In this document: piece by piece, positions 35,901 to 47,245 of the stretch
Layout of the letters: each line of letters starts with the position of its first letter
Position numbering within the stretch: the stretch's first letter is position 1
Assembly (NCBI GenBank): GCA_022316685.1
Contig: JAKJHU010000030.1
Coordinates: forward strand, 15,642,018-15,706,017
Reading direction: 5' to 3'
Length of the DNA: 64,000 nt
Source: Progne subis subis
Lineage: Eukaryota > Chordata > Aves > Passeriformes > Hirundinidae
Made by a program: the position numbers and the translations under genes
The notes under the pieces: generated by a model
Seen by the model: the letters and a program-made list of their open reading frames with translations, nothing else
What the model was told of the DNA's origin: nothing
The model's database searches: none

Positions 35901-38900
35901 CAATCAACACTTAATAAAAGGCAAAGATGCTTTTTATTTCTGTTTTGAGTTCCACATATGCAACAGTATTTTTTATTGAAACTGGATTTCTAAAATATGA
36001 CTTTCTCACAAAATTGCACATGCCTCCACTGGGTTTTCCCAGTGTGAGTGTGAGCAAGAAAGAAGTGCTGTTCATATCAGAATATATCTGCTACCAGGAC
36101 AAGTATCTTTCATTTTTCTGGTAGCCCAGATAACACTTTTGATGGTGACTTTCAGTTCCTTAATAACTGCAAACACAGAACTCAGCATCCTGCACTTTTT
36201 CAGATAAAATATGTGGAAAGTGATCATGGAAAACTTGAGAAATGGAAAAAATCACTCAACAGACCACCTAAAATTCTCTTGCATGCCTTGACATTTAAAA
36301 AATAAATCTCTAACAATAACATGACGTTTTCATAGAATGCTGTGTAGTCTCTTTCAAGATGCATGTTGGGTTCAAAAGAGAACTGAACCTTTCTAGAATT
36401 ATCTTCCAAAACTCTGGCAGGGTTGTCACTCAAATATTTTTTCATGCCGTCCCTTGAAGCATGTGCTCACACAGGGCTGTGTGGGAGGTCCCAAAGGCCA
36501 AACTCACACTTTTGCACAAACTTAGAGAAAATGGGACTGACACTAATATAATATATATAACTGGAATATTAGGAGAACTTAAATTGAATTTGTATAGTCT
36601 GGGATTTATGCAAGCAAAGAGGAAAGGGGAACAGGCTCTCCCAGCATGGAATTTGGCTTTTGGTGAAATAGCCCATAGATAAGTCAGAAATTTCAGACTC
36701 TATGGGAAAGGTGGGTCATGATTTTCTTATCTGTAATTTGAAGATTATCAGTAACACAAAGATACTTTAAAAAAAAATAAACTGACTCAACTCCTGTGTG
36801 AAGGCCTGCAGTGATTAGCCCAGTGCCTGCTGTGGTGGAACCATGAGACAGCCTATCTGGGCTGGCAATTGTCTCTTTTCACTGTGGGAATTCAGCTTCA
36901 CATGAACTGCTAAGGACTACAGGATAAAAGTTAACCAGACACTGTTCTTAAACTCAACTAGTTTCCTGTAGCTTGAGGTTAGAAATAGGGAGAGCAGAGG
37001 AAATTTTCTCTAAACACATCAACAAGGTGACTTAGAAGAAAAATGCCACTACCCATAGCAGTCAAAGTGCCCTGAAGGGAAGTTGTAGTCCCTACATTGT
37101 CTTAGAAAGAAAGGGAAGTTGGTTTGGTTTTGAGGAACAAGGTGAGATACATTGCCTTCTTAACGCTCTCTTTTTCTGTGTTGATACTGAAGGCAGAGGA
37201 GATGCTCCCTACTTTGCTATAGATTAATAAAGTGGAGAGAGGAGAGGAGGAGATAAACCAGAAATAGAACAGCAAATAATTGTCTCTAAATCAGGGCAGT
37301 TTTTTGTGGTGGTGTTGTGGTGTTTTTGTTTTTTTTTTTTTTTAAATTAAATGCTGTTTAGTCTGAAGGAGAGTGGACTACAGCATTTGTCTCCTGACAA
37401 CAGAATAAACTGGGAAAATAAATATGAGGTTTTTTTCTAAATGTTGGAGTGGATTGAAAATTTTAACAGATATGTCACTGTAGCAGTCCAAGAATGCCTG
37501 GGGAACTGCACTTTGTCAGCAGAGTGGCCAGTGAGTTATTTATTGACAGGATTATAGTAAAGCCAAATACTCCACCCTAATGAAGGTTACTTATTCCTCC
37601 CAATATCTTCTATTTGGGCATGAAATTCAGAAAACAATCACTCAAGCTGTTGATGCCTTGAGAGCACTTTGACCCAGAAGATTATGGGTTTATATGTGAC
37701 CCAGGGGAGAAGAGCCGGTCCAAAGATCCAGAGACTTCTCTGAAGAAAGACATTAGCTTTGTTTTTCTCTCCCAAACTCCTGGTGTCATAATAGACAACC
37801 AAACCACCACAATTCCATACAGCTGGGTGGGGCTGGAAGGCCTTAATCTGAAAAGGCCATCCTCAAATCTTCTGCTATTGCCTAAATTGAGAGGCTCCAT
37901 CCTTATGATTGATTGATCCATTGATTGATTCATCCATCCATCCATCCATTAATGATTTTTTTTCAGGAATATCTTGACTTGTCAGAACTGAAGAGTTCAG
38001 TGCTTATCTCCCATCCTAGTGCCCTGTGAACTCATAGACGCTTTTCTTTTTTCTCAGGGTTAGCTTTGGGACTTTACCCAGGGAATCCTGGTTCCGTGTT
38101 CACTATGGAACACAGAGGGTCATACTGTGGGGTAAACACCACTCCTGAGTTTGTTTGCTAGCAGAGGAATCAGGCACTCCAACAGATAAGATAACTCTCT
38201 TAGGGAATTCAAATCCACGTTTCCCATGGATGAGGGCACAGCCTGTAACAGCAGTTACAGGGAAAAGATTGAGGAGCTCAACTTCAGAGGAGGCAGAGGA
38301 CCAGGAAATCCTGGTCTTCTGCTAGCTGGGCGAGTGATCCTACATGATGGCTTGTAGCCAGTGACTACTTACAGCACCACTGATGGTGCAGTCTTAGGAA
38401 AAATGACTCCTTCCATGGGCAAGCAGGAGGTGCACACTGCCAGCTCTGCTGGGGACTGAGGCATGGGAATGCTTGTGAATGAGTCCTGATGCACCTTGTA
38501 CACCGTGTCATCTCCAAGGTGCCCCAACTTGTGTCTCTGCTCAGCCTACTGGGACTGTGTTCCCTGGTGGAAATGCCTAACTCCCTTCATAGCCTTGTTC
38601 TAGAAGCCTGAGCACCTCAAAGTGGTGCTTGGGGCAGATCGTGGAGTACATGGCAGTAAGATGTAAGTTGCTTATTTTAAATTAAAAATTCTGACATTTC
38701 TTCAGGTCTCTTTGGAGTGATACTTTGGTCTCTTTGTTGCTTTCTTCATCCTAATTTGCTACTTAAAGCTCAGGCCCTCCTTAAGGGGAAATAGACAGCT
38801 CCTGTAGATGTGAACTGTACTCAGCCATTATGGATCCCAGGGCACTGGAGGATACTGCCTGGGGTTCTTAGAAGCCTGTTGACCCCAAAGAGTCCAACCT

Positions 38901-40681
38901 GTGTCTAGGTTTTGGTCTCCCTCATAAGACTTTCTGAAATGTGGTTTACATGTCTCTACCGTGAACCTGAAGGATTTCTGCTCTGAAGTTCTATTTACAG
39001 CAGTTTTACCATCCACCTTTTTTTGAGACAAATGGCAACATTATCAGTCAATTAATTAGACCTGCACCCGCTGCCCTTTCCTTTAGAGGCAGGAGATATC
39101 AGGCTATGCAGCTGATACGACTTTTTCCCCAGAAGGGGAGGAGCAGAGACACAGCACTTTAAAACATTTTCTCTGTAGAGGGTGAAATCAGAAGTCAAGG
39201 TAGGCTGCTAATTCCACGTGTGTGGGAGAGAGAAAGAGAGGAAAGGAGAATGGAAGCTCTATGGCAACTTCGTACACAGATTTAGTGGTATCTGAGTAAG
39301 CTTCTGCTTGAGGAGAGAGAATCAGAGTTTGGATGTTCTGACATGCAGAGCCATGTCCTTGTCTGTCCCCTAATGATTGACTCACTTTAGGCTGCTTCTT
39401 GCCACTGGAACTGAACTATCAGAGAACAGTTTATCTCATGTAGTCCAGTTAGTAAAAATGTTCTTTAACTGCTATAAAAATCCTGTCTCTTAAAAGAGTG
39501 CTACAATGGTTTACATTAACATTTAACAATCAAAAGTAGGTTTAGGTAGAGTCCAGTAAGTCATCTGAATAAGCATATTCTGAATTCATAAGGTGGTTTT
39601 CATTTGGACTGAATTTGTAGTGTCAGATTTTTGTCAGAACCAGGTTGCTTCTAGTTGGGAAATAAAGGAGACATGTCTGGAAGGTGCAGGAGCTGCAGGA
39701 TTTCAGCAAAAAAACCTTTGGGTTTGAATAATATATGACATTAGAATCTTAAAACCCACATTGAGAACCTAAATTGAATACTTTGGCATTATTAAAAGTC
39801 TCAAAGCCTCTTCAGCCATTGAAGAGAGCCAAATTCGGCTTTAACAGCCCAAGACATCCACAGTCATATTGGGGGTATCCAAAGTCACTCAGCTATGGCC
39901 CCTTTGGGCTTTCTGATCACCTGTTCCCTTTGCTCCTCTCCTCTGTGGTCTTCTGTAGCCTGATTTAGTTGTTGTTGGATTAATCTTTCCAGCTGAAGTT
40001 ATCAGGAACAAACCCAAGACCTTTGGAGGATGAACTGTTAAGTGTTTGGCTATATCAGCCTGAAGGGGTTTAAGAGACTCAGGTTTGAGACTGCTCAGAA
40101 ACTCAGCACTGGATCTTGCTGCTCTTGGAAGAGAAACGACAAATTTAGCTTGTGAAGCTGTTTTACTTCTTTAAAGAAGTCATTACTCCTTGGAGCATCG
40201 TCTTGCATCATCCTTTCTCAACCATTTAGTTTTCCTTCCTCTCTGGCTCAGAGAATAATTTTCTGGTGAAGTTTAACAGCTTCAGCAGAGCTTTAGAAAT
40301 CCTTTACTGGAAATGCTTAATAGACTGGTGATAAGAGACCCCTTTGGATCCAATGTTTTGCTCTGACTGGGGCATAGTGAAGACTTGTTTATGTGTGTCT
40401 CCTTGCTATAGTTCAGGGCTCTAAGGTACCAGGGAAAATGAAGTAGGCTTTCTGTGCTACATGTTGGCAAAGATGGGTCTATTCTAAAGGTAGCTGGGAG
40501 TCTTGGCCTGTAGGAAAGTGAGGGAAGGCTGTTGTCTGGAGTATAGGCTTGAGTTAAATTTCTGAAAATATAATGAGATCAAAACGTAGGTGATTTAGTC
40601 CATGGGTTCATGAGGGGCATGAAGCCTGTCTTGATGATCAGATCTGAAGATCCCAGTGACTGTGCTCTGTCAGAGTTCAGA
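35901..40681. other. host non-coding DNA, no gene recognised
   Basis: No exon, RNA gene or transposon recognised. It contains a poly-T run near 37,327-37,343 and a GATT/CATC microsatellite at 37,906-37,950. The short open frames are unremarkable. Confidence 0.55.
37906..37950. repeat. GATT / CATC microsatellite
   Basis: TGATTGATTGATC followed by TTGATTGATT and (CATC)n. A simple compound microsatellite. Confidence 0.85.
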
Positions 40682-40687
40682 GTGAAG
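40682..40687 (-). repeat. ERV-B target-site duplication GTGAAG, left copy
   Basis: GTGAAG (plus strand) directly precedes the LTR at 40,688 and recurs exactly at 51,090-51,095 beyond the other LTR. This proves that the two outer LTRs, 10 kb apart, belong to one integration. Confidence 0.9.
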
Positions 40688-41026
40688 TGTAGTATTTCCC
40701 CACGAGACTAGACGACTGCCAATGGCAAAAGTAACAGAGTCTGCTCCCTAGCTTCAGATGGGATTTTACAGCTTTTATTCTCAAGTCCTGCTGTGCTTAG
40801 CTGGACTGTCCCGATGGTTCGCCAATGCCAGAGAGACCTGGCCCCTCCCCTGTCGTGGCTTTTTCCCCCAGGCGCCGGGCCCAGAGGCACCACCCAGTCA
40901 GGGAGAAGTGGGAGGGGAAGAGTTAGGTTACATTTCAGCATGGGGGATGGGCAGATCATAGGACAGATACATAGAAGAAACATTACAAATCTGATGAAAT
41001 ATAAACCCAATTAATGCATTACAACA
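40688..41026 (-). repeat. ERV-B 3' LTR
   Basis: 339 bp. On the minus strand it begins TGTTGTAATGCATTAATTGG and ends GGAAATACTACA. The complement of AATAAA at 40,774-40,779 marks the polyadenylation signal. It matches 50,767-51,089 with only two substitutions and three one-base indels by eye. Confidence 0.95.
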
Positions 41027-41040
41027 TTTCCCCTTTTCTT
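41027..41040 (-). other. ERV-B polypurine tract
   Basis: Minus strand AAGAAAAGGGGAAA abuts the 3' LTR start. It is the expected plus-strand primer. Confidence 0.85.
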
Positions 41041-41260
41041 ATTAAATTAAGAAGGAGGAAGGCTTCGGTTCATGGGAGATGCTCAAAGTTAGGACCTTGA
41101 GTACCTTTAAAGCTGCAAACTGAAAAATGACCTTCAGTGCAAACAAAACTGTCTAGAAAAGCACTGTTAAGGAATATTCGAAGGAGAAGGTTTCAGTGCC
41201 TTTCTCCCCCTCCAGGCAGCACCGGCCACTTGTGGGCCCTCTGCAGGTGGTTTTGCAGTT

Positions 41261-42181
41261 TTAGGGATGAAAGGGTTTCACCCACTTGGCTGGCACCCAC
41301 TTGGGACCTGAGGGAGTGGACACACAGGTGTACCCACGACCCCAGGTGATCAGATCATGAGGACCCTCTGTTTCCCTGGTTGCTGGGTCCTTTACCATTA
41401 CCTGGAGGCTTTGCTTTCATGCTGCAGTTGGCAGTTCTCTCTGAAATGGCGCACAGTTGGTGGGTTAATATTTTCAAATGTACAATTTAAAAAGTTCAGA
41501 GTGAACAAGGCCTTGGACAACTGGATTTGGGGTGTTTCTAGTTTTAGAGCTTGATGTTGGTTGAGAGCCCTTTTGAGATTTTGGTGGGTTCCTTTCCACG
41601 ATGGCCTGACCTGTCGGGGAGTAGGGGATGCCTGTTTTGTGCTCTACTCCCTATTGCTGCAGGAAGCTTCTGAACTCCTTGGATGTGTACATGGGTCCAT
41701 TATCAGTTTTTATTGATTTGGGGATGCCCAGGAAGGAGAAAGCCTGTATTAGGTGTTTCACGGCATCACTAGACTTCTCCCCTGTGTGGGCAGAGGCATA
41801 GACAGCTCCAGAAAAGGTGTCCACAGATACATGGACATACCTTTGCCTACCAAAGGACATGATGTGATGTGTGTCACGTCCAGTCTGCCATACCTCACAG
41901 CTTTCAATCCCCTGGGGTTTGCTCCTGCACTTAGGGCTGGGAGTGCGTGTTGCTGGCACGAGGGACACATTGACACAATTGCCCGAGCCTGTTCCCGAGA
42001 TTAGGTGGAACTGGCGGACTAGGCCTGGTGCATTCTGGTGAAAAAGCTGATGGCTGATTTTGGCTTGTCCAAAGATGTCTGGGAGTGGGGCCCTCTCTGC
42101 AGGCGCAGCAAGAGCATCAGCCTTTCTGTTGCCCTCGGCTATGAATCCTGGTAAATCGGTGTGTGATCTGATGAGCATCAC
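41261..42181 (-). pseudogene. ERV-B pol: RNase H end and integrase
   Basis: Read on the minus strand. The end of RNase H (RSHTDLPGFIAEGNRKADAL) leads into the integrase HHCC domain (HQLFHQNAPGL). The core follows with VHVSVDTFSGAVYA and IKTDNGPMYTS, which carry the first two catalytic Asp residues. After a stop near 41,650 the frame continues less cleanly with the third acidic residue (GQAIVERN). The C-terminal domain at about 41,262-41,370 contains WGRGYTCVSTPSG and WVPAKWVKPF, a class II hallmark. Pol ends at TAA 41,261-41,263. Several stops and indels occur between 41,370 and 41,650. Confidence 0.88.
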
Positions 42182-42805
42182 ATAAAATGGAGATCAGATT
42201 TACTAGTTTTGAGAGCAAGTTGAAAAGTGCAGAATTGGAGACCTCACTCATTACAGCTTGTTCAGCTCTGGATACTACACCTGCTACATAGGCCGAGTCT
42301 GTGACCAAATCGAATGGTTCAGGAAATTTTCAAAAGCTCTAACAACTGCAGTCAACTCAGCTACCTGAGGTGATCTTTCCACCTTGACAATATCTTTCTC
42401 CCACTGGTGAGTTTGAGGATTTTCCCATGTTATTACTGATTTATGAGATGTTCCAGATGCATCTGTAAGAATGGTTAAAGCCTTTAAAGGCCTCCTGCTC
42501 TGAACACTTTTTAATGATAATTTGAACTGAATTTGTTCTCTAAATAATTTGTGAGCAGGCCAATGAATTGAAATTTGACCTGTGTAGCTATCCAGAGCAA
42601 ACTGCAAAGCTTCATTTTCATGATTCAGGTGCTCCAACATTGCTTTTGTGATTTGGCTGGAATTTATCTCAATTGGGATGTGAATCCCAAAATCACATTC
42701 CTGCCAACTTCCCTGATCTGGGCCCTGGCTTTCTGGATCAATTCTGCTACCAGTTCCTGTGGCCTGGTCATTCTTTTGGACTGGTGGTGACTGAGGAAAA
42801 CCCAC
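42117..42805 (-). pseudogene. ERV-B pol: RT connection and RNase H
   Basis: Read on the minus strand. The connection domain (PIEINSSQITKAML, then WPAHKLFREQIQ) precedes RNase H, with catalytic residues in ILTDASGTS, VAELTAVVRAF and VTDSAYVAGV. Frame changes separate the pieces: the main open piece is 42,284-42,805 and the rest lies in 42,117-42,308. RNase H would remove the RNA strand during reverse transcription. Confidence 0.88.
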
Positions 42806-42826
42806 TCTATGATTAAGAGGGGATCC

Positions 42827-43294
42827 CTACAGTCTTTGTCCTTTTTTTATTTTTCCACTCTCTTCCACTGAAAAATCATCCCGTGTTAAGTGTGGCAATT
42901 TGCCTAAAATGATGAATTTGAATGGCAAGTCTGATTTGCACCTGTTGGCCTGTGTGGTGGCCATACAGTCCTGTACCTTTTCTAGGGCTGCTCTTGCCTC
43001 TTGGGTGAGGGTCCTAGGAGAACTTAGCTCCTCTCCCCCTTTTAAAAGATTAAAGAGAGGGTCTAAGTCTTCAGTGGTCAGACCTAGCCAAGGTCTCACC
43101 CAATTTAAGGACCCACACAACTGCTGGACATCTGCTAAGATCCTGATGTTATTTTTGACAACCAATTTTTGCGGCACAATGGTCCGCTTACCAGTCTCCA
43201 GACCCAGGTACTTCCAAGGTGGCATCCTTTGAATCTTTTCCTCCTGAAGCTCAAACCCTGCAGCAACCAAAGAATTGATTGTCAGGTCAAGCAC
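42827..43294 (-). pseudogene. ERV-B pol: RT thumb region
   Basis: 155 codons on the minus strand with a class II RT thumb segment (MPPWKYLGLE, then QKLVVKNNIRILADVQQLCG and LNWVRPWLGL). It follows the YMDD motif and precedes the connection domain. A frameshift separates it from the palm at about 43,294-43,320. Confidence 0.87.
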
Positions 43295-43299
43295 GTGGG

Positions 43300-43653
43300 A
43301 CAGTAAGTCATCATTGGGGGCACGTCATCCATGTAGTGCAGGATGATGGCTTCTCCTACAGCTGCACGCACTGGGGACAGCAGGGAAGAGAGATACCACT
43401 GACAAATACATGGTGAGTTTTTCATCCCTTGGGGAAGAAATTTCCTGTGGCTATCTTTTCCTCAGGGCTTCTCGGTTGGGGGTAGGAACTGAGAAGGCGA
43501 AACGTGGGGCATGGTGCAGAGGGATCTAGAAAAAACAATCTTTGATATCAATAATTGCCAAATTCCAATTTTGAGGGAGCATCGCTGGGGATGGCATCCC
43601 TGGCTGGAGAGAACCCATGTTCTCAATGACATCATTAATTTGACAGAGATCAT
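43300..43653 (-). pseudogene. ERV-B pol: RT palm with YMDD
   Basis: Minus-strand palm region, fragmented. The catalytic YMDD is encoded by the complement of 43,324-43,335 (context LHYMDDV). YMDD is the form usual in beta- and alpharetroviral RT, in contrast to the YVDD of ERV-A. The neighbouring open piece at 43,462-43,653 is frame-disturbed. Confidence 0.82.
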
Positions 43654-44143
43654 AGAGGAGATGCCACTTGCCTTTGTTCGCCTTTTTTATAACAAAGACT
43701 GGGGAATTCCAAGGAGACGTGGTTTCCACAATGTGGCCTTTAGCCAGCTGTTCATCCACTAGCTCCTGAAGCGTCTTCAATTTTTCTTTACTGAGCGGCC
43801 ACTGCTCTACCCAGACTGGTGAATCAGTTTTCCAATTGAGTTTCTGGGTAGGGCGCTCTGCAGTGGCCACAGCCTGAAAAACCGAGGGGGCATCTGGAAT
43901 GCCAATCGTGACCCCCCACTGGGCCATCAGGTCTCTCCCCCACAAGGGCTCTGAATAATCTGAAACAAATGGACGGAGTGTAGCTAATTGTCCATTTGGC
44001 CCCTTAATTTGCACAACACTTTTTGATTGTTTTGCCCATTTCATCCCCCCCACACCTTCTACATGCCCAGCCACATTTTGCAGTTCCCAATGTGAGGGCC
44101 ACATCCTTTCTGGTACAATTGTTACATCCGCGCCTGTGTCCAA
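43526..44143 (-). pseudogene. ERV-B protease and RT N-terminal part
   Basis: 205 codons on the minus strand. The protease active site is at the start ([10 protein letters not shown]), and GRDLMAQWG is further in. RT begins near codon 95 ([19 protein letters not shown]), continues with [12 protein letters not shown], and ends with motif A in [10 protein letters not shown]. Protease and RT are in one open frame here without a junction stop. Confidence 0.88.
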
Positions 44144-44217
44144 AACTCCTTTGAGGTTTATTATTCCCCACCGTGATGGACCTCACACCCTATTATGAGT
44201 TTGTCCCTCCCAATAAC

Positions 44218-44700
44218 TCATGTGGGGCAAACCTCAAGGTGTTTGTTCCTTGTGCAGTTTTTTCCAGGGAACAGGTAAGGTGCTGGAATTGCCTGAGCTA
44301 TTATCTGCCCCTTAGGCAGAAACAAAGGTGGACGGACATAGCACAGCCAGAGAATTAGTTGTTTAGGGTTTGATGAGGCAAGACCTGGAAGGATCTCGAT
44401 CTCTCTTGGTGTGTACTTGGTGTCCCCAAGGATGACATACTTACTCCCAACATGTTGCCAAGAGCCTGGCACCTGTAGATCCAATGAACCTAAATGCCAG
44501 TCTGTGTCACTTAGGTGCAAGGACTCTGTCAGTTGCAACCTAAAAGGCTCTTGGAGACATTCTGTGGTTAGACAGGGTCTGCTTACGTCATGATCTAAAA
44601 GGGTCATATCTGGTGACTTCTGCTGAAAGGTAGAACTGGTTATAACAGGATTATTTAATTTAACATTTGCATTTTTTAGTCCCCCCCCCTGCCCCCCCAA
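44218..44700 (-). pseudogene. ERV-B region upstream of protease, possibly dUTPase-derived
   Basis: 160 codons on the minus strand. The C-terminal part (FLPKGQIIAQAIPAP) resembles motif 4 of the trimeric dUTPase fold, which betaretroviruses carry directly upstream of protease. The other dUTPase motifs are not clear, so this is a tentative call. In function it would be the pro-frame leader joining nucleocapsid to protease. It opens with a Gly-rich start after a long C/G run near 44,682-44,698. Confidence 0.5.
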
Positions 44701-44834
44701 TTTGCCCTATTTATGTCAGAATGCTGGGCAACTAAGCGCTGACATTTTAGTTTTTTGAAAAATTCCCTTTGAACTCTTGAAACCTCCCACCCCCATTGTC
44801 CTGGAAGTCCAGACATTGCTTCTTTAAAGGGCAT

Positions 44835-44990
44835 TAAGGGCATTGAGATGCCCAATGTCCAGCCTGATCACACAGGAGACACATCATTCTTCTCTTGGGT
44901 GGTGGCTGTGGCGCAGGCACAGGGGGCATGGTGTCTGCTGCGGCAGCTCTTTGCGGTGGTCTGAATGCATCTCTGGAACTGTGATTAAGT
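44835..44990 (-). pseudogene. ERV-B gag: nucleocapsid with CCHC knuckle
   Basis: The minus strand encodes CLLCDQAGHWASQC (complement of about 44,840-44,881), a perfect CX2CX4HX4C knuckle, preceded by a Pro/Arg-rich stretch. I see no second knuckle, although beta-type gag often has two. No ATG-started frame of useful length covers this piece. Confidence 0.82.
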
Positions 44991-45837
44991 TATGCAGTCC
45001 TGAAAGGAACTTTCTGGGTGCAAACATGCAGCATGTCATCTAAAGTTGGCACTGGTTCCACAGGCAGGCTGAGTATGGCTGCCTTGCACTGTTTGTTTGC
45101 ATCGGCCAGAGCTGTCTCCTCCAGGACCTGTTCCTGGGCTCCTTTATTCTTAACCTGTAACTTGATAGCTCGAGTTAATTGTTCCACAAACGTTACAAGA
45201 GGTTCTGATGGAAGCTGCTTTATTTTACTGTAAGGTTGGAAGAACCCATCAGGCTGGATTGAAAAGAATGCTCTTAAAGCCGTCTCTTTAATGCGTTCTA
45301 AAACAGCTAAAGGAATTTCTTGAGCTTGCTTTAGTGCTGCAACCCATTCACCATCACCACATAGATGTTCTAACTGAATTGGCAAATTATTATTATCAAC
45401 AGCCATTTCAGGATTTTGCCAAAGCTTCAAAAGTAAATCTCTTAATCTTTTTTCCATGTGGAGTCCCAAAGCCTAAACTGTGTAGATGAAAGGAGGGCAG
45501 AAAAAAGCTGCTGGAGGTCAAAGGGAACAATAGGATTCCCTGCTAAATCTTCTTTTAAAATGCTGTGGAAGTATTCACTTTTGCGTCCTAAATTTGGCCT
45601 GAGCTTTGCACAAATCCTGAATCGCTTGTTGGGGAATGGGGTCCCAATTACTGTGGGCAGCACCCCCTCTCTTTGACTGTCTGTATGTGACAGGGGTGGC
45701 AGAGAAGCCGGGATAATTTCCTGCTTCCGAGTTCCTGACTCCACCCCCCCTGCCTTTCCCCAGGGCATGGGAATTGGGACTGTGGGTGAGGAAACCGTGG
45801 GAACCAGGGGCAGGGAGGGGCTGGAGGCTTGAGTCAC
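44990..45837 (-). pseudogene. ERV-B gag: capsid
   Basis: Read on the minus strand in two frames (45,442-45,837, then 44,990-45,469). The first has the capsid N-terminal domain (IVPFDLQQLFSALL). The second has the rest, including the major homology region (KQLPSEPLVTFVEQLTRAI) and the C-terminal helices. The frame shift lies at about 45,442-45,469. The sequence style is class II. Confidence 0.85.
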
Positions 45838-46335
45838 ACGGGGCGGAGTCGGAGGGTGGAGGTTTGAGGGTAGGGGGCAGAGTCAGAGGAGAGGGCGGTG
45901 CTGGGAGTGGCACCGAAGGGAAGGGGGGAACTGGGGGGAGGAAGGGTTTGTGAAAGGAATTACAGGAAAGAGGGTTAAACAAAGAGAGAGGCTCCTTGTG
46001 ACTTGAGAGCACATGGCTTCAGCCATTTTGGGGAACAAAGGAGTCCCCTCCATCTTGTGACCCCCCTTCTGAACTAAGACTAGCTTGGGATTCACTAAGA
46101 TGGGGGTTTTGTGCACTCAAACTACCTGCAAAAGTAAACCAAACCCGGGGTTTAACAACTGGGGAAGAAGGGAGTTTTGGGGAAAGCTTAGGGGTTTTTC
46201 GAGGAATATCTGATTTTGGGGAAGGGATTTTGGGGTCAGGATAGGGAGAAACTGAGGAAACTGGGGAAAGTCTACAAGGAACCGGCTTTTTATTCTTTTC
46301 ATTTTGTTTTTATTCTTTTCATTTTGTTTTTGCAT
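45575..46335 (-). pseudogene. ERV-B gag: proline-rich linker between matrix and capsid
   Basis: Minus-strand frames with long Pro/Ser runs (PFLPPVPPFPSVPLP, PPSPLTLPP) in several phases. This is the position of the p12/pp21-type spacer of beta-type gag. Indels prevent a single reading. A 20-bp tandem repeat (TTTTTATTCTTTTCATTTTG twice, 46,289-46,328) lies at the upstream end. Confidence 0.65.
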
Positions 46336-46401
46336 TGCAAGTAGAATCTGCAGGCTCCAAAGAGCAAAATTTGCTTTTTCTTTATTATTAGGGGAGCCTG
46401 A

Positions 46402-46599
46402 TTAAGACAATTCTTTTACAACAGTTTCCCCAAATTCTGGGCAGCTTATTTGCTCAGGTGATACATCTGGAAATTGAGCAAATAACCACCGAAGGAAATT
46501 TTTTAATTGCTTCTTGGAAAAATGGGTTTTCCCATATTCCAAGGTATTTAAAATATGGTAATAGGCTCTCTTTTGAGACACAGACAGTTTTGCACCCAT
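46402..46599 (-). pseudogene. ERV-B gag: matrix N-terminal part
   Basis: ATG at the complement of 46,597-46,599 opens MGAKLSVSQKRAYY, with the myristoylation glycine at position 2. A betaretroviral-matrix-like helix set follows (HFSKKQLKNFLRWLFAQFP). The frame stops after 65 codons. It is the true gag start of the outer provirus: leader and primer site lie directly upstream on the same strand. Confidence 0.85.
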
Positions 46600-47203
46600 T
46601 TTTGGCTCAGATTTTGAGTTTCTGTGTCCTCTCTATTGTGACTGAGAAACTGAAAGGAAAAAAAAACCTTGCTGGAAAAAAAAAAATCCAAAAGGGGAAA
46701 CAGTTTCCTCTTCCACCCACCTCCAGGCTGCCAAAAGCACTTTGAAAGTTTACTCTGAAAGCAAAACATTCCCCGAAAAAGAAAAAAAACCCTTTTCCCT
46801 GAGGAACATTGCCTCTGAAAAGATTTTCCCTTAGAAAACCAAAAGTGGTACTCACCAAAATTCCTGTGTTCCTTTCCTTTCTTTCCCAATCACTCCTTTT
46901 GCCTGAGACTGACCCTTTTTGGTGCAAAAAGAGCTTCCAGTCTCGGTTCCCAGGATCAGTTTTCCACGAACATGCGATCCCTCTCTCTCTGGGGCCAGCT
47001 TGCCGGTTGGGGGCTTCTTCACAGCACTCCGATGGGATTTTGAGTCCAAGGGAGAAAACTGCAGCCCTGGGCTGTAGAGTCCTGTGTTTCGGAGACTCCA
47101 CAGCAAACGTCAAGCCTGACAGGTCTGTCTCTGCGTGAGATTCCTCAGCCACGTTCTCCCCGAGTGGTTCTTCCAGCTTTTTGGGAATCTTTTGTGGCTT
47201 CGA
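46600..47203 (-). other. ERV-B untranslated leader
   Basis: About 600 bases between primer site and gag ATG on the minus strand. A 181-codon sense-strand frame (46,607-47,152) runs through it, but it is Phe-rich because of T-rich tracts and resembles no known protein. I treat it as fortuitous. Confidence 0.6.
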
Positions 47204-47221
47204 GCCACATGTTGCACACCA
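47204..47221 (-). other. ERV-B primer binding site, tRNA not assigned
   Basis: Minus strand TGGTGTGCAACATGTGGC begins two bases after the LTR end, the correct place for a primer site, and starts with the obligatory TGG. It does not match a tRNA 3' end that I can name. The following bases form a hairpin-like T-arm complement (see the 47,193-47,209 finding). Confidence 0.6.
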
Positions 47222-47223
47222 GT

Positions 47224-47245
47224 TGTAGTTATTTCCCTACAAGAC
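47224..47245 (-). repeat. ERV-B 5' LTR, distal U5 remnant beyond ERV-C
   Basis: The last 22 bases of the outer 5' LTR (minus strand GTCTTGTAGGGAAATAACTACA) lie on the far side of ERV-C, next to the ERV-B primer site. They match the end of the 3' LTR (GTCTCGTGGGGAAATACTACA) with two substitutions and one indel. Bases 47,240-47,245 are the ERV-C target duplication. Confidence 0.88.

Noticed and set aside
37906..37950. Short regular repeats considered as a CRISPR-like array
   Set aside because: Simple GATT/CATC microsatellite without spacers. The genome is a vertebrate one.
40700..41014. Open frames on both strands inside LTRs (also 50,692-51,067 and 19,663-20,122)
   Set aside because: All lie in LTR sequence repeated as non-coding copies. 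No protein family.
44218..44700. Firm dUTPase call in ERV-B
   Set aside because: Only one motif-like segment (PKGQIIAQ) is convincing. Kept as a tentative feature only.
46607..47152. 181-codon sense-strand frame in the ERV-B leader, possible upstream protein
   Set aside because: Phe-rich and low-complexity because of T/A-rich tracts, with no family resemblance. It lies fully in the untranslated leader. Could be revisited if kept open in other copies.
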